Origin: Coleofasciculaceae cyanobacterium RL_1_1
GTDB lineage: Bacteria; Cyanobacteriota; Cyanobacteriia; Cyanobacteriales; Geitlerinemataceae
Reading direction: 5' to 3'
Assembly (NCBI GenBank): GCA_012033105.1
Contig: JAAUPN010000017.1
Coordinates: 1 to 33,540, forward strand
DNA: 33,540 nt
Made by a program: the position numbers and the translations under genes
The notes under the pieces: generated by a model
What the model was told of the DNA's origin: nothing
The model's input: only the letters and a program-made list of their open reading frames with translations
The model's database searches: none
Shown here: in pieces, positions 8,312 through 16,326 of the stretch
Numbering within the stretch: the first letter of the stretch is position 1
How the letters are laid out: each line of letters opens with the position of its first letter

Positions 8312-9764
8312 TATTGCACCCCTTGATTACACACGCCCGTCCTGTTGGTTTACCGAAACCCTCAAAGCCAAACCTCCACAACCCATCCGGACTGCGATCT
8401 GGCATGGTGTTAGCGCTTCGGGCGGACGGATAACGGCTGCGGCCTTCGTGTTTAAGCCATTTAAGCCGTTTAAGCCACTATCCGAATCGAGATCAGACTC
8501 GACCCTTGATGTCAGTCCGTCCCTCGATCGCACCGCTCCCAAGCCTGGAGAAATTTGGGTCTGCACCAAAATCCCAGCGACACGCTTATGCGATCTACGT
8601 CATGCTTCAGGACTCGTTGTCGAAGCGGGCAGCAGTACCAGTCATGAAATTCTGCTGGCGCGGGATCTGGGTTTACCGATCGTCGTCGGTGTGGTGGGAA
8701 TTGTGAACGCATTAAACACCGGTGACCTCCTCGAAGTGGATGCCAATACCGGAGAAGTCATGCGCTACTCCGGTAGCCGCTCCAGCGTGCGCCTGAGTTC
8801 TAATCGCAACGTTCGCCAGCGCGACACTCTCCAACTCAACACGGATCAACTCCACACATCAGTTCCACCACTCCGCAACGATCAACCTTCGCCGCCGTCG
8901 ATCGCTATCTACTCCGGAAAGTTACAACATCAAGTCGCCCTGCGGGTCAGCCTCAGCTACCTCGAACGCAATTTGTCCCTTGAGCGAGCTTGGGGTGGGA
9001 TTGGTCTTTTGCGTTCAGAAATGTTGGCCTTTACCGAGGGCATCGAATTGACCCTCAACCCAACACCCCGAGAATACGGCGAACTATATCGCTGGTTACA
9101 TCAGCGTTTAATGCTGGCGATCAAACTGTGTGGTCAGCGCAGCTTGTTTTATCGCATCTTCGATCGTCTCACACCTGACGCAACCCTCCTCGATCGAGGC
9201 ATACATCTCTACCTCGATCAACCAACTCTATTTGATCTTCAACTCAATGTTTTGGCAGAACTACACCACAACGGTCAGACCCATATCCGCCTCCTTTTGC
9301 CCTTTGTGCGTAGCTGCGCTGAGTTGGAATTTTGCTGGCAGCGCCTCGAACGTCTAGGTTTCGACCGTACGAACAGCTCGATCGAAGTGTGGATCATGGC
9401 GGAGGTTCCCTCTGTGCTGGTGCTGCTTGAGGAATACTGCCAAATGGGGATTTCCGGCATCGCGATCGGCACGAATGATCTGGCAGCGCTGATGCTTGGG
9501 TTAGATCGTGAAGATGGACGCAGTGCGGCGATCGTCAAAGCAGCTCGACCCGCGCTACACGCTGCCGTCCTGGCACTAGCCGCAACGACGAGGCGTCACG
9601 GAATCGCCTGTCAGTTATGTGATGACGAGATTGTCGATGATCCCGAAACGCTGGGGGATTTGCTCAATGCGGGCGTTACGGCGTTGTCTGTTAGCATCGA
9701 TCGTCTTGCAAAAGCGGAACAGGCGCTGGCGGTTTCGTTGGGAGTTGACCCAGGAACGCACTAG
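8304..9764 (+). CDS. C-terminal part of PEP-synthase-like protein: swivelling His domain plus PEP-binding barrel
   Basis: This 486-residue frame starts with GTG overlapping the previous stop by 8 bp. It contains the phosphohistidine swivel domain (IWHGVSASGGRITAAAFVF, then AGSSTSHEILLARDLGLPIV with the phosphorylatable histidine at residue 114) and the PEP-utilising TIM barrel: GGIGLLRSEML near 228, YRIFDRLTPD near 284, LLLPFVRSCAELEF, then VWIMAEVPSVLVLLEEY and GIAIGTNDLAALMLGLDRED, matching the McEiPSN..L and SIGSNDLTQ.TLG.DRD motifs of PEP synthase. Near the C-terminus, IACQLCDDE aligns with the catalytic CGQ loop; the cysteine (436) is kept, the glycine is lost. Several substrate-loop positions are altered. 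A PEP-dependent or regulatory relative of PpsA is the best reading; classical PEP synthase activity is uncertain. Convergent with the EamA gene across a perfect hairpin. Confidence 0.75.
   Translation: MHDIAPLDYTRPSCWFTETLKAKPPQPIRTAIWHGVSASGGRITAAAFVFKPFKPFKPLSESRSDSTLDVSPSLDRTAPKPGEIWVCTKIPATRLCDLRHASGLVVEAGSSTSHEILLARDLGLPIVVGVVGIVNALNTGDLLEVDANTGEVMRYSGSRSSVRLSSNRNVRQRDTLQLNTDQLHTSVPPLRNDQPSPPSIAIYSGKLQHQVALRVSLSYLERNLSLERAWGGIGLLRSEMLAFTEGIELTLNPTPREYGELYRWLHQRLMLAIKLCGQRSLFYRIFDRLTPDATLLDRGIHLYLDQPTLFDLQLNVLAELHHNGQTHIRLLLPFVRSCAELEFCWQRLERLGFDRTNSSIEVWIMAEVPSVLVLLEEYCQMGISGIAIGTNDLAALMLGLDREDGRSAAIVKAARPALHAAVLALAATTRRHGIACQLCDDEIVDDPETLGDLLNAGVTALSVSIDRLAKAEQALAVSLGVDPGTH
8451..8477 (+). 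repeat. Tandem TTTAAGCC(A/G) x3 microrepeat
   Basis: Three 9-bp units in frame encode FKP repeated three times, an insertion within the swivel domain of the PEP-synthase-like gene just after the first strand (AAAFVFKP). It looks like a recent slippage expansion in a surface loop. Confidence 0.75.
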
Positions 9765-9769
9765 CCCCG

Positions 9770-9806
9770 TTTGAAATGCGATCAAATCTTGATCGCATTT
9801 CAAACA
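9770..9806. terminator. Perfect 17-bp hairpin between convergent genes
   Basis: GTTTGAAATGCGATCAA, loop ATC, then the exact reverse complement. It begins six bases after the stop of the PEP-synthase-like gene and precedes (on the + strand) the end of the minus-strand transporter gene. There is no long T tract, but the stability and position fit a bidirectional transcript end. Confidence 0.75.
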
Positions 9807-9867
9807 TCAAAACTGCACGACGATTGATTTCGGATTAACCGGTTAATGGCTTCGAGAGTTCGTCGGC

Positions 9868-10911
9868 TTAATTCGCGGTTGCCGCTTCATGACTCGTGGA
9901 ATGGCTAAACTTGGCAAGATAGAGACCGATCGAAACCAAAATAAACGAAATCAAATTTGAGATTCCCATTTGTTCCGAAAAGATAAACCAAGCAAATAGT
10001 GCGCTTAAGGGTGGTTCAAGGAGTAAAAAGAGTGAGATGAAACTCGAAGAGAATTTCTCAAAGCTTTTCGCGAGCAAACGTTGTCCCAACCCTTCGCAAA
10101 TAATCCCCAACGCAATGACTGCAAGCCAGCCGGTGGATGTAGTTGGCCAAAAATGAACCCCCTCGGTCACAAGGATGAGCGGCACTAAGATGACAATACC
10201 GATCGAACAGCGACAGAGCAAAATAGTCGTAGCCGAAAAGCGATCACGGAGCCGTTCCGCGAGCAAAAAATAGGCCGCCAAAAACACCGCCGATAGCAAA
10301 GCATAGGCATCACCCACGAGGGTGGTTCCGCCTAGATGCAGATCACTAGCACCCAGGGCAAACGCACCAATCAAGGCCACACCCAGGCCAACAATAAAAC
10401 GACGCTCGAAGCGTTGTCCTAAAAACAGCCAGCCCCCTAAGGTCGTAAACAGGGGAGTCAAATTGTTCAACAGGACGGAATTGGCGACACTGGTGCGGGT
10501 TAATGACATCGCCCACAACACCAAGGAGGCTGTGGCGATCGCCCCGACCGCTCCGAGCAAGACCCACTGGTGCGCCGAGATCGGGGGAGACACCTCTCGT
10601 TCGCCATCCGCCTGAGCCGTCCAGCGCTGACGTAATTCACCGATCGCGCGAATCGTGCCAAAGGTCATCGTAAACACTAAAAATCGCCACAATACGGTGG
10701 CATTCGCGCTAATTTCGACCTCGCTATAACGCATAAAAATCGCCGCAAATGACACAGCAATTAGTGCCACCGCTAGACTAATCGCCGCACTCCAATCAAA
10801 CGAGCGATCCGTATGATCGGTGATCATCTCAGAAGTCGGTTGCGGAGGGACTTGGGGTGAAGATGTCAGGCTTGACAGGGGGTCAGCTTGGATTTGCAGG
10901 GGCTGGGTCAT
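9868..10911 (-). CDS. EamA/DMT-family transporter
   Basis: An inner-membrane drug/metabolite transporter superfamily protein with the usual ten hydrophobic segments and two EamA repeats. The first repeat runs from about residue 40 (SAAISLAVALIAVSFAAIFM) to TSVANSVLLNNLTPLFTTLG, the second from GDAYALLSAVFLAAYFLLAE to LFLLLEPPLSALFAWFIFSE, the typical EamA end motif. The substrate cannot be deduced. The frame extends to a TTG at 10938, but the ATG at 10911 (MTQPLQIQADPL) is the better start; about 40 hydrophilic, Pro/Ser-rich residues still precede the first membrane segment. The gene stands alone on its strand, 215 bp from the CSP41-like gene upstream. Confidence 0.85.
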   Translation of the reverse strand: MTQPLQIQADPLSSLTSSPQVPPQPTSEMITDHTDRSFDWSAAISLAVALIAVSFAAIFMRYSEVEISANATVLWRFLVFTMTFGTIRAIGELRQRWTAQADGEREVSPPISAHQWVLLGAVGAIATASLVLWAMSLTRTSVANSVLLNNLTPLFTTLGGWLFLGQRFERRFIVGLGVALIGAFALGASDLHLGGTTLVGDAYALLSAVFLAAYFLLAERLRDRFSATTILLCRCSIGIVILVPLILVTEGVHFWPTTSTGWLAVIALGIICEGLGQRLLAKSFEKFSSSFISLFLLLEPPLSALFAWFIFSEQMGISNLISFILVSIGLYLAKFSHSTSHEAATAN

Positions 10912-11153
10912 GAATTTGGCAGGCGATCGCTCAGACAAAGGCGAGCGTTAATCAGTGAGCAGTGGAGAACAGGAAAATACACTGTCCTGCGCCATCACTG
11001 TAGCGAAGAGTTTGCCATTCTTCGCCACAATTTTGACGATCTAGCACCCTTAGACGATCGATACTTGACATCATCCGCCACCCACAACGTAACCAACGTA
11101 AATCCACGTAGTTGAATGGCAGAGAGCAGTAAACAGGATCGTCGCACTCTAGC

Positions 11154-12089
11154 CTAACTCTTCAATTTAAGAATCATATCGTCCGTCGAAAAATCCACCT
11201 CGGCTTGATTTTGACCGCTGACCAGAAAATCGTTTTCGTAGGAATCTTTCAGACCGGCTAACAGATCAAATTGTGGTGTCCAATTAAGCTGGGTTTGGGC
11301 TTTATGGATATCTGCAAAAAAGTGTTGCGATCGCAAGGGAAAGGCTTTACGTTTGCCAAAGTCAAACTGTTTGGGATCGTAGTGAACGATCGCAACTTGA
11401 TCCGGATCTTTACCCATCGCCGCCGCACAGGCACGAGCCAAACCATCAAAACTGACATAGCGATCGCCGGAAATATTGTAGGTTTCACCGATCGCCGCAT
11501 CGTTACCCAACACGGCCACCATCGCCGCAGCCAGATCCGCACAGTGGCCGAGCTGGGTTATTTGCATTCCACTATCGGGAATTGGGATGGGGCGATCGCG
11601 CGAGAGGCGATCGAAAAACCAGCCCTCGATCGGATTGTAATTTTTTGGGCCGTAGATATAGACCGGGCGGATCGAGGTAAACGGCAATCCTTGCGCCGCA
11701 AGATAAGCTTCGGTCTCAAATTTACCCTTGTGACGACTGGCAGGATCGACCGCATCACCCTCCCCATGAGGCATTTCATCCGACTTGAGATAAACCCCCG
11801 CCGAACTCATATAGACAAATTGTTTAACCTTACCGGCGAACAAATCCGCCAAAGGTTGCGTATCACTCAGACTGCGCCCGTTGTTATCAAAAATCGCATC
11901 GAACGATTCTCCAGCTAATTGCGTCCGAATCTGTTCAGCATCCGTGCGATCGCCATGAATTTGTGTCACACCCGCCGGAGCAGGCTGATTACCTCGATTG
12001 AACAACACCACTTCGTGGCCTTGTTTGAGCAACAGTTCCGTCAGGTACACCCCAACAAACCGAGTGCCGCCCATCATCAAAATCCGCAT
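11154..12089 (-). CDS. CSP41-like NAD-dependent epimerase/dehydratase-fold protein
   Basis: A 311-residue atypical short-chain dehydrogenase of the CSP41 group. In chloroplasts CSP41 proteins bind and cleave stem-loop RNA and associate with ribosomes; cyanobacterial homologues are common but their function is little known. The nucleotide-binding motif is MMGGTRFVGVYL (residues 5-16). Further signatures are FDAIFDNNGRSLSDTQPL, VKQFVYMSSAGVYLKSDEMP, the RPVYIYGPKNYNPIEGWFFDR block typical of CSP41, and GETYNISGDRYVSFDGLA. Length and start (ATG at 12089) are normal. An RNA-related role comes from family knowledge, not from anything visible here. It is divergent from the small unknown ORFs at 12246. 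Confidence 0.87.
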   Translation of the reverse strand: MRILMMGGTRFVGVYLTELLLKQGHEVVLFNRGNQPAPAGVTQIHGDRTDAEQIRTQLAGESFDAIFDNNGRSLSDTQPLADLFAGKVKQFVYMSSAGVYLKSDEMPHGEGDAVDPASRHKGKFETEAYLAAQGLPFTSIRPVYIYGPKNYNPIEGWFFDRLSRDRPIPIPDSGMQITQLGHCADLAAAMVAVLGNDAAIGETYNISGDRYVSFDGLARACAAAMGKDPDQVAIVHYDPKQFDFGKRKAFPLRSQHFFADIHKAQTQLNWTPQFDLLAGLKDSYENDFLVSGQNQAEVDFSTDDMILKLKS

Positions 12090-12245
12090 CGTTCGTGCCT
12101 ATTCTTAATTGGTCAATGTACTCACTCCTTGACAGTATCAAGAAAAGGGTTTGCCCTGTACCTAGAACCTGCCAATGATGTCAGCATGAGAAATCGTTAA
12201 GATAAACACGACGCTCCACCCGAAATTGTGATTTCGCTCGCCTGC

Positions 12246-12446
12246 ATGACCGTCAAACAGAACCACTACGAAGACGTTCTCGCTAAATACTGTAACGCCG
12301 AAGACGCGATCAGCTTGCTACGCCGCTATCGTCCCTACCTCGAAGCCATTCCAAGCCTACGGCGTCCAAACGAAAGCCTGATTCCGATCCCATTTCCGCT
12401 CATTCGTATGCGAGACCCGATCGCCCAAGCCGTCTCGACAACATGA
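12246..12446 (+). CDS. Unknown small protein, overlaps next ORF
   Basis: I do not recognise this product. From ATG 12246 it has 66 residues (MTVKQNHYEDVLAKYCNAED at the N-terminus); an earlier GTG at 12228 adds six. The sequence is mildly basic, has helical-looking LLRRYRPYLEA and a proline-rich end, and no membrane segment. Its stop overlaps the next start as ATGA at 12443-12446. The next ORF's frame is open upstream from 12296 through the whole overlap, so a single missed base could also make the two one protein of about 200 residues. Translational coupling and a frameshifted single gene are both possible. Confidence 0.5.
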   Translation: MTVKQNHYEDVLAKYCNAEDAISLLRRYRPYLEAIPSLRRPNESLIPIPFPLIRMRDPIAQAVSTT

Positions 12447-12841
12447 TTGTCGGCGCGAATGAAACCATCTGTCTGCCTTGCGAGTTGGGCATCATTATGT
12501 GCGAGCCCGATTGGAAAATTAAAATGGGCATCGAAATTTTTGTTTTGGTCTATCGCCCTCATGAAGAACTCTCGGACTTATTGCTGCGTTGGCGCAAAAT
12601 TCAAGTTCTTCTCTCGAAAGGGTACGAATGGGTGATGCCCTTCCGCTATCGCCACATTTATAGCGAGGCCGCCGAGCGAATTTTTCCGCTGTTTGTTCTC
12701 TTTGAAGAAACTCCACAACGCATTCGTCACGGTCTTGATGGAGCCGCTTTACCTTACGTAATTGAGTCGCTAGAAGCGAAAGAGCTATCAGATACAACGT
12801 TTGATGAAGAACTATTTTCGACCGAAGAAAGTTCACTGTAG
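12443..12841 (+). CDS. Unknown 132-residue protein
   Basis: Not recognised as a named family. The protein begins MIVGANETICLPCELGIIMC, where three cysteines lie within about eleven residues, then DWKIKMGIEIFVLVYRPHEE, a mixed helical segment (SDLLLRWRKIQVLLSKGYEW) and a very acidic tail ending EELFSTEESSL. The VLVYRP..E and LPYVIESLEA segments have the look of a compact alpha/beta domain. It starts by ATGA overlap with the previous ORF. The same-strand cupin gene follows after 126 bp, so a joint transcript is possible but not shown. Confidence 0.55.
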   Translation: MIVGANETICLPCELGIIMCEPDWKIKMGIEIFVLVYRPHEELSDLLLRWRKIQVLLSKGYEWVMPFRYRHIYSEAAERIFPLFVLFEETPQRIRHGLDGAALPYVIESLEAKELSDTTFDEELFSTEESSL

Positions 12842-12967
12842 AGCAGGATGAATCGTTCCGATGAAATTGTCATCTGTTAGGACGTCTCGTTCTTAATTCG
12901 TAACCTTTGATCTTGAATTCAGCCACTACTATGCAGGTGTAAAATGGCAATTCATCCAAGCTGATCG

Positions 12968-13432
12968 ATGACAATTGAAGTAGCAGAACGGTGTATGGTT
13001 CCCGTAGCCATGTCTCCGCGTCACTATCGTGCGTTCAAGATCGATCCCAGCGATACCAATCGCGTTGCGATCGTTTGTGATCCCCAAACTGCGAGTATTT
13101 CACTGTCGGTTTGTGTCGAAATTTTTGAGGTTGCGGGATCGGTTCCGATGCATCGGCATCATCGAGCGATCGAAATGTTCTACGTTCTCAAAGGCGAAGC
13201 TGCGATCATTTGCGACGGCAAAACCTTAAGCTTACGATCGGGCGATAGCATCCTTGTCCCGCCGACGGGAGTACACACCGTCAGAAACTCTGGCTCCTCT
13301 CGCCTTTACCTCCTGTCGATCATGGTTCCCAATGAGGATTTCATCGAACTTGTTCGTAACGGCATACCCGTCGAACTCGATGAAATGGATCTAAGTATTC
13401 TAGAACGTTCAGATCAACGCACCCCGTGCTAG
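12968..13432 (+). CDS. Cupin-domain protein
   Basis: A small single-domain cupin of 154 residues. Both classic motifs are intact: motif 1 is GSVPMHRHHRAIEMFYVLKG (metal ligands HxH and E), and motif 2 is GDSILVPPTGVHTVRNSG (the last histidine ligand). The fold therefore almost certainly binds a divalent metal. The N-terminal 40 residues (CMVPVAMSPRHYRAFKIDP) and the acidic C-terminal tail are outside the barrel. Substrate and reaction cannot be deduced; small cupins include isomerases, dioxygenases and simple ligand sensors. It is convergent with the alpha/beta hydrolase gene, with only about 45 bp between the two stops. Confidence 0.85.
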   Translation: MTIEVAERCMVPVAMSPRHYRAFKIDPSDTNRVAIVCDPQTASISLSVCVEIFEVAGSVPMHRHHRAIEMFYVLKGEAAIICDGKTLSLRSGDSILVPPTGVHTVRNSGSSRLYLLSIMVPNEDFIELVRNGIPVELDEMDLSILERSDQRTPC

Positions 13433-13477
13433 ATTTCGGCGAAATATAACTTCGGAACAAACCAACACACCCGGCGA

Positions 13478-14388
13478 TCAGCTCTCAGAACGACCCATCA
13501 AAAATGCGAGCAACTCTCGATTGACCGTTTGGGGTGCTTCCTGTTGAATCCAGTGACCGCAATGAGCGATTGACTTTAACGTCAACGGTACACGAATCGA
13601 CTGCTTCACGTTTTGCCATAGAGACTGGTCGATCGTCGAATCATCCGCACCAAACAAAACCAAGGTCGGACTTTCGGGATCTTTAGCCATTTTCCAAAGA
13701 TTGTCCAGAAAATTTGGGGGGATAAGCACTGACGATAATGCTCAACCAGTGCTGTTAAGGCTCCTGGCTTGCTCAAAGCAGCTTGATAAAGCTGAGTATC
13801 CTCGGCGCTAAATGCCGCCTGACGCACCGACTGTTCCCGAAATAGCTGGGCAACCCAGGTTTGTAACTTCGCCTGAAAATTGGCCGGTAAGCTGCCCGAT
13901 TGCAATTCCGTAGATCGATTTTCCCAATGTAAACCCAACAACGCACTCACACGTCGTAATCGATCAAAGCTACTACTGAGTAGCGACAACGGTGCCTGAG
14001 GACACGGCAAACTCAACACCGCTAGCCGATCAAGCATTTGCGGAAATTCTTGGGCAAAGCGCCACGCGATCGCCCCGCCCCAATCATGACCCACAATATG
14101 AGCCTTGGAATAACCCAAAGACGCAATCACACCCTGCAAATCCGCCACTAACGTATCAAGTTCATAGCCATTAACGGGCTTATCAGAATCATTAAAGCCG
14201 CGCAGATCCGGGACAACAACCGTAAATCGACGTGCTAGCGCCGGAATTTGATGGCGCCAGGAATACCAAAATTCCGGAAGACCATGCAGCAACACGACCA
14301 AATCGCCCGCCCCTTGGATGACATAGTGAAGGCGAATGTTATTCGAGATCACGTATCGATGTTGCCAAACGTCAACGGCAGTATCCAT
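13478..14388 (-). CDS. Alpha/beta hydrolase (epoxide-hydrolase/haloalkane-dehalogenase-like), frameshifted in this sequence
   Basis: An alpha/beta-hydrolase with the oxyanion segment LVVLLHGLPEFWYSWRHQIP, strand VVVPDLRGFNDSDKP and the nucleophile elbow AHIVGHDWGGAIAW, where the aspartate-containing GHDWG fits the epoxide hydrolase/dehalogenase group. The first frame (to 13606) loses homology after EHYRQCLSP. The C-terminal part, with the strand PTLVLFGADDSTIDQ (acid) and AHCGHWIQQEAP (catalytic histidine), continues in another frame ending at 13478. A C6 run on the coding strand (13716-13721) lies exactly at the switch; one more C gives CLSPPNFLDNLWKM and a continuous protein of about 303 residues. 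All catalytic residues are then present, so the gene is probably intact and the break an error or a very recent mutation. Confidence 0.82.
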
Positions 14389-14428
14389 ATCAGTTAAAGA
14401 ACCGGTGATAGTACCCCAGCGGAGAGAC

Positions 14429-14782
14429 TTAGAGGCTGCCGGTCAGTTGACGCAGCTCACGAATACACTCAGTCGGCTCAACCTGATTTTTGACCAGGTT
14501 GGCTAGTTCTTGAAGTTGAGAAATCGCTTCAGCTCCCTCTAGCTTCATCAGCTCGCGATCATCACGCATTTCCGTCCAGGTAATGCCATAGTCAGAAACC
14601 AGGAAACGAATCAGATGATTTTCTCCCAAACTCACCATAAACGAAGCACTATTCATCTCCGTACCGCAGGTGTAGCAAGAAGCAAGATAGCCGCGTTTCT
14701 CAAGGACAGTTGCTAGTGCTTTCAGATTCATTACTAGCTCTCGCACAAACCGGCGATGCTGGTCGGCTAGTCGGACAAACAT
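14429..14782 (-). CDS. DUF1815 family protein
   Basis: A 117-residue cyanobacterial conserved protein of unknown function. The block RRGYLASCYTCG-type segment (here EKRGYLASCYTCGTEMNSAS) followed by FMVSLGENHLIRFLVSDYGI and TWTEMRDDRELMKLEGAEAI is almost invariant in this family, which I recognise as DUF1815. The two cysteines in CYTC could bind metal or be redox-active, but this is only inference. No signal peptide or membrane segment. The ATG at 14782 is supported by AGGAG seven bases upstream, and a small hairpin lies in the leader before it. Confidence 0.88.
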   Translation of the reverse strand: MFVRLADQHRRFVRELVMNLKALATVLEKRGYLASCYTCGTEMNSASFMVSLGENHLIRFLVSDYGITWTEMRDDRELMKLEGAEAISQLQELANLVKNQVEPTECIRELRQLTGSL

Positions 14783-15095
14783 AGTCGTTCTCCTGTGAAG
14801 TTTCTCTCAGAAACTCTCGTTTTTTTAGATTTCCTTAACAATCTCGCTTATCTTGGCACTCCTTGCAAGTGTATGACTGTCCGAGATGAACGCTATTAAC
14901 CCGAGTTCTTCAGGAAAATTGTCATTTTGCGACAATTGCGGCAATATTGACAGACCGTGGGTTCGAGTCATAACAAGAGCTGAACCGTGAATGGGGGTGA
15001 AGAGGACTTCTGTTCGGACACTCTCTCAGAAAACTCAGATTTAGTAACAGTGCCTTTATTTTAAGGGTGATCCGCCGCTATGACATATTTAATAT
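14783..15095 (-). other. Leader and spacer between DUF1815 and DUF2839 genes
   Basis: A 313-bp gap without a gene. Next to the DUF1815 start it holds the ribosome binding site (CTCCT on the + strand, 14790-14794) and the hairpin AGTTTC-TCTCA-GAAACT (14799-14815). A related sequence, CTCTCTCAGAAAACTCAG, recurs around 15021-15038. Promoter elements are not clear enough to mark. Confidence 0.5.
14790..14794 (-). promoter_or_regulatory. Shine-Dalgarno AGGAG of the DUF1815 gene
   Basis: On the minus strand AGGAG lies seven bases before the ATG at 14782. It sits a few bases downstream of a stable small hairpin, which could influence its accessibility. Confidence 0.65.
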
Positions 15096-15311
15096 TTAAG
15101 TCGGAGGATCAAGCCAACCCAGGCTGGGAGCAATAAATACGATCGTGATCCAGACAACAATCAGGGCGACAATCCCCGCCCAAGCGCCGCGAGTGGTTAA
15201 TTGCACAAACTGTTCAGCTTGCTTGGCGGTTAGTGGAACCCAGGGCAGGATGTATGGCTCTTTACCGTACTGATCGCCGTTGGATTCTTTACGTCGTTTT
15301 GCTTCACCCAT
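15096..15311 (-). CDS. DUF2839 family small membrane protein
   Basis: A 71-residue cyanobacterial protein recognised by its invariant start MGEAKRRKESNGDQYGKEP and the following ILPWVPLTAKQAEQFVQLTTRGAW block, characteristic of DUF2839. One clear membrane segment covers about residues 45-64 (WAGIVALIVVWITIVFIAP), and the N-terminus is basic, so it should sit in the cytoplasmic or thylakoid membrane with its N-terminus inside. The function is unknown. Normal length. It lies between DUF1815 and the Lon-substrate-domain gene on the same strand, with about 110 to 310 bp gaps, so they need not be one operon. Confidence 0.88.
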   Translation of the reverse strand: MGEAKRRKESNGDQYGKEPYILPWVPLTAKQAEQFVQLTTRGAWAGIVALIVVWITIVFIAPSLGWLDPPT

Positions 15312-15424
15312 GAGTGTAATCGTAATCTCTACGAATAGATGTATTGACTAGAGGTCTGGATTAGAGGTGCAGATCTCACAATCTTCAGTGATACTTGGTG
15401 TTGATTCAACACGCTTGCTGCTAA

Positions 15425-16072
15425 TTATGAGTTATCAAACGTGTCTTTAATGACGGTTCGAGCTGCTAAATGATTCCGGGTTGTTGTTAAAATTTCAACT
15501 TCGCGTTCCAGCCGATCGCGTGAACTCTGCATTTCGAGCAGACTTTGCTGCTCGTCAGCAACACCATACAAGTTACCCGCGACCCAGTAGGATAGGTCAG
15601 TTGGTGAGTCAGGCAGATCGTCGGGCATCTCGATCGCTTGTCCCATTAATTTGGCTGACAGTCGTACCACATCATTTAAAACCGTCGTGACATCCGTCGC
15701 TAGGGAGCTGAGATCTTCAATGATCGGCTCATCCTCAAGCCATTCGACGAGACCCACATAAAACGGCTTCTTGCGTACATAGTCCAGTACCCGAAAGCGC
15801 TTCTGCCCCATCGTCCAAATTTTCATACGATCATCCGGCAAACGCTGATGTTCAATCACTTCAGCGCAACACCCCACACTTGCCGCCGTCTTGGCTGCGG
15901 GGTCCCACATCACCACCCCGAAATAGCCATCATTTTCGAGAATCGTATTCATCATCATTCGATAACGAAACTCGAAAATGTGTAGTGGCAATGGTCTGCC
16001 GGGAAATAGCACAATTTCAGGTAAGGGAAAGAGTGGGAGTTCTCGAACGGCGATCGAAGAGGGGACGGTCAT
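15425..16072 (-). CDS. LON substrate-binding-domain protein
   Basis: A 215-residue protein consisting of the N-terminal substrate-binding domain of Lon protease without the ATPase and peptidase parts. Visible hallmarks are LPLFPLPEIVLFPGRPLPLH, the IFEFRYRMMMNTIL helix, FGVVMWDPAAKTAASVGCCA and RFRVLDYVRKKPFYVGLVEW, followed by a helical bundle to the end (LERDREV-like SRDRLEREVEILTTTRNHL). Stand-alone LON-domain proteins are common in cyanobacteria and plants; the role is not established, with substrate binding or quality control as an inference. It follows rpsJ on the same strand after about 250 bp, a neighbourhood that I recall as recurring in cyanobacteria. Confidence 0.88.
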   Translation of the reverse strand: MTVPSSIAVRELPLFPLPEIVLFPGRPLPLHIFEFRYRMMMNTILENDGYFGVVMWDPAAKTAASVGCCAEVIEHQRLPDDRMKIWTMGQKRFRVLDYVRKKPFYVGLVEWLEDEPIIEDLSSLATDVTTVLNDVVRLSAKLMGQAIEMPDDLPDSPTDLSYWVAGNLYGVADEQQSLLEMQSSRDRLEREVEILTTTRNHLAARTVIKDTFDNS

Positions 16073-16326
16073 TAACTAATGAAATCAGATGGTACGTCGT
16101 TACTGTGTTCTACTGTAGCGGATTCAAGTTCGACGCGACGTAAAAAAGGCGAATAGATGGCAAGTGCCGTACCTCATAGATATAGAGAGGTACAGCACGA
16201 CTGAGACGATTGACGTTACTGAGGACGGACGGGTATCTGTGGAGCAAAGCGTTAGGTTGGCCAACACAGATGATTTCCACGCAACTTCGGGGTCTCCGGG
16301 GTCTCAACGAGACCTAACGTCGAAGC

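Noticed and set aside
16297-16320. GGTCTC-AAC-GAGACC hairpin after rpsJ considered as a terminator
   Set aside because: It lacks a T tract on the rpsJ strand and lies close to the stop; too weak to list as a terminator.
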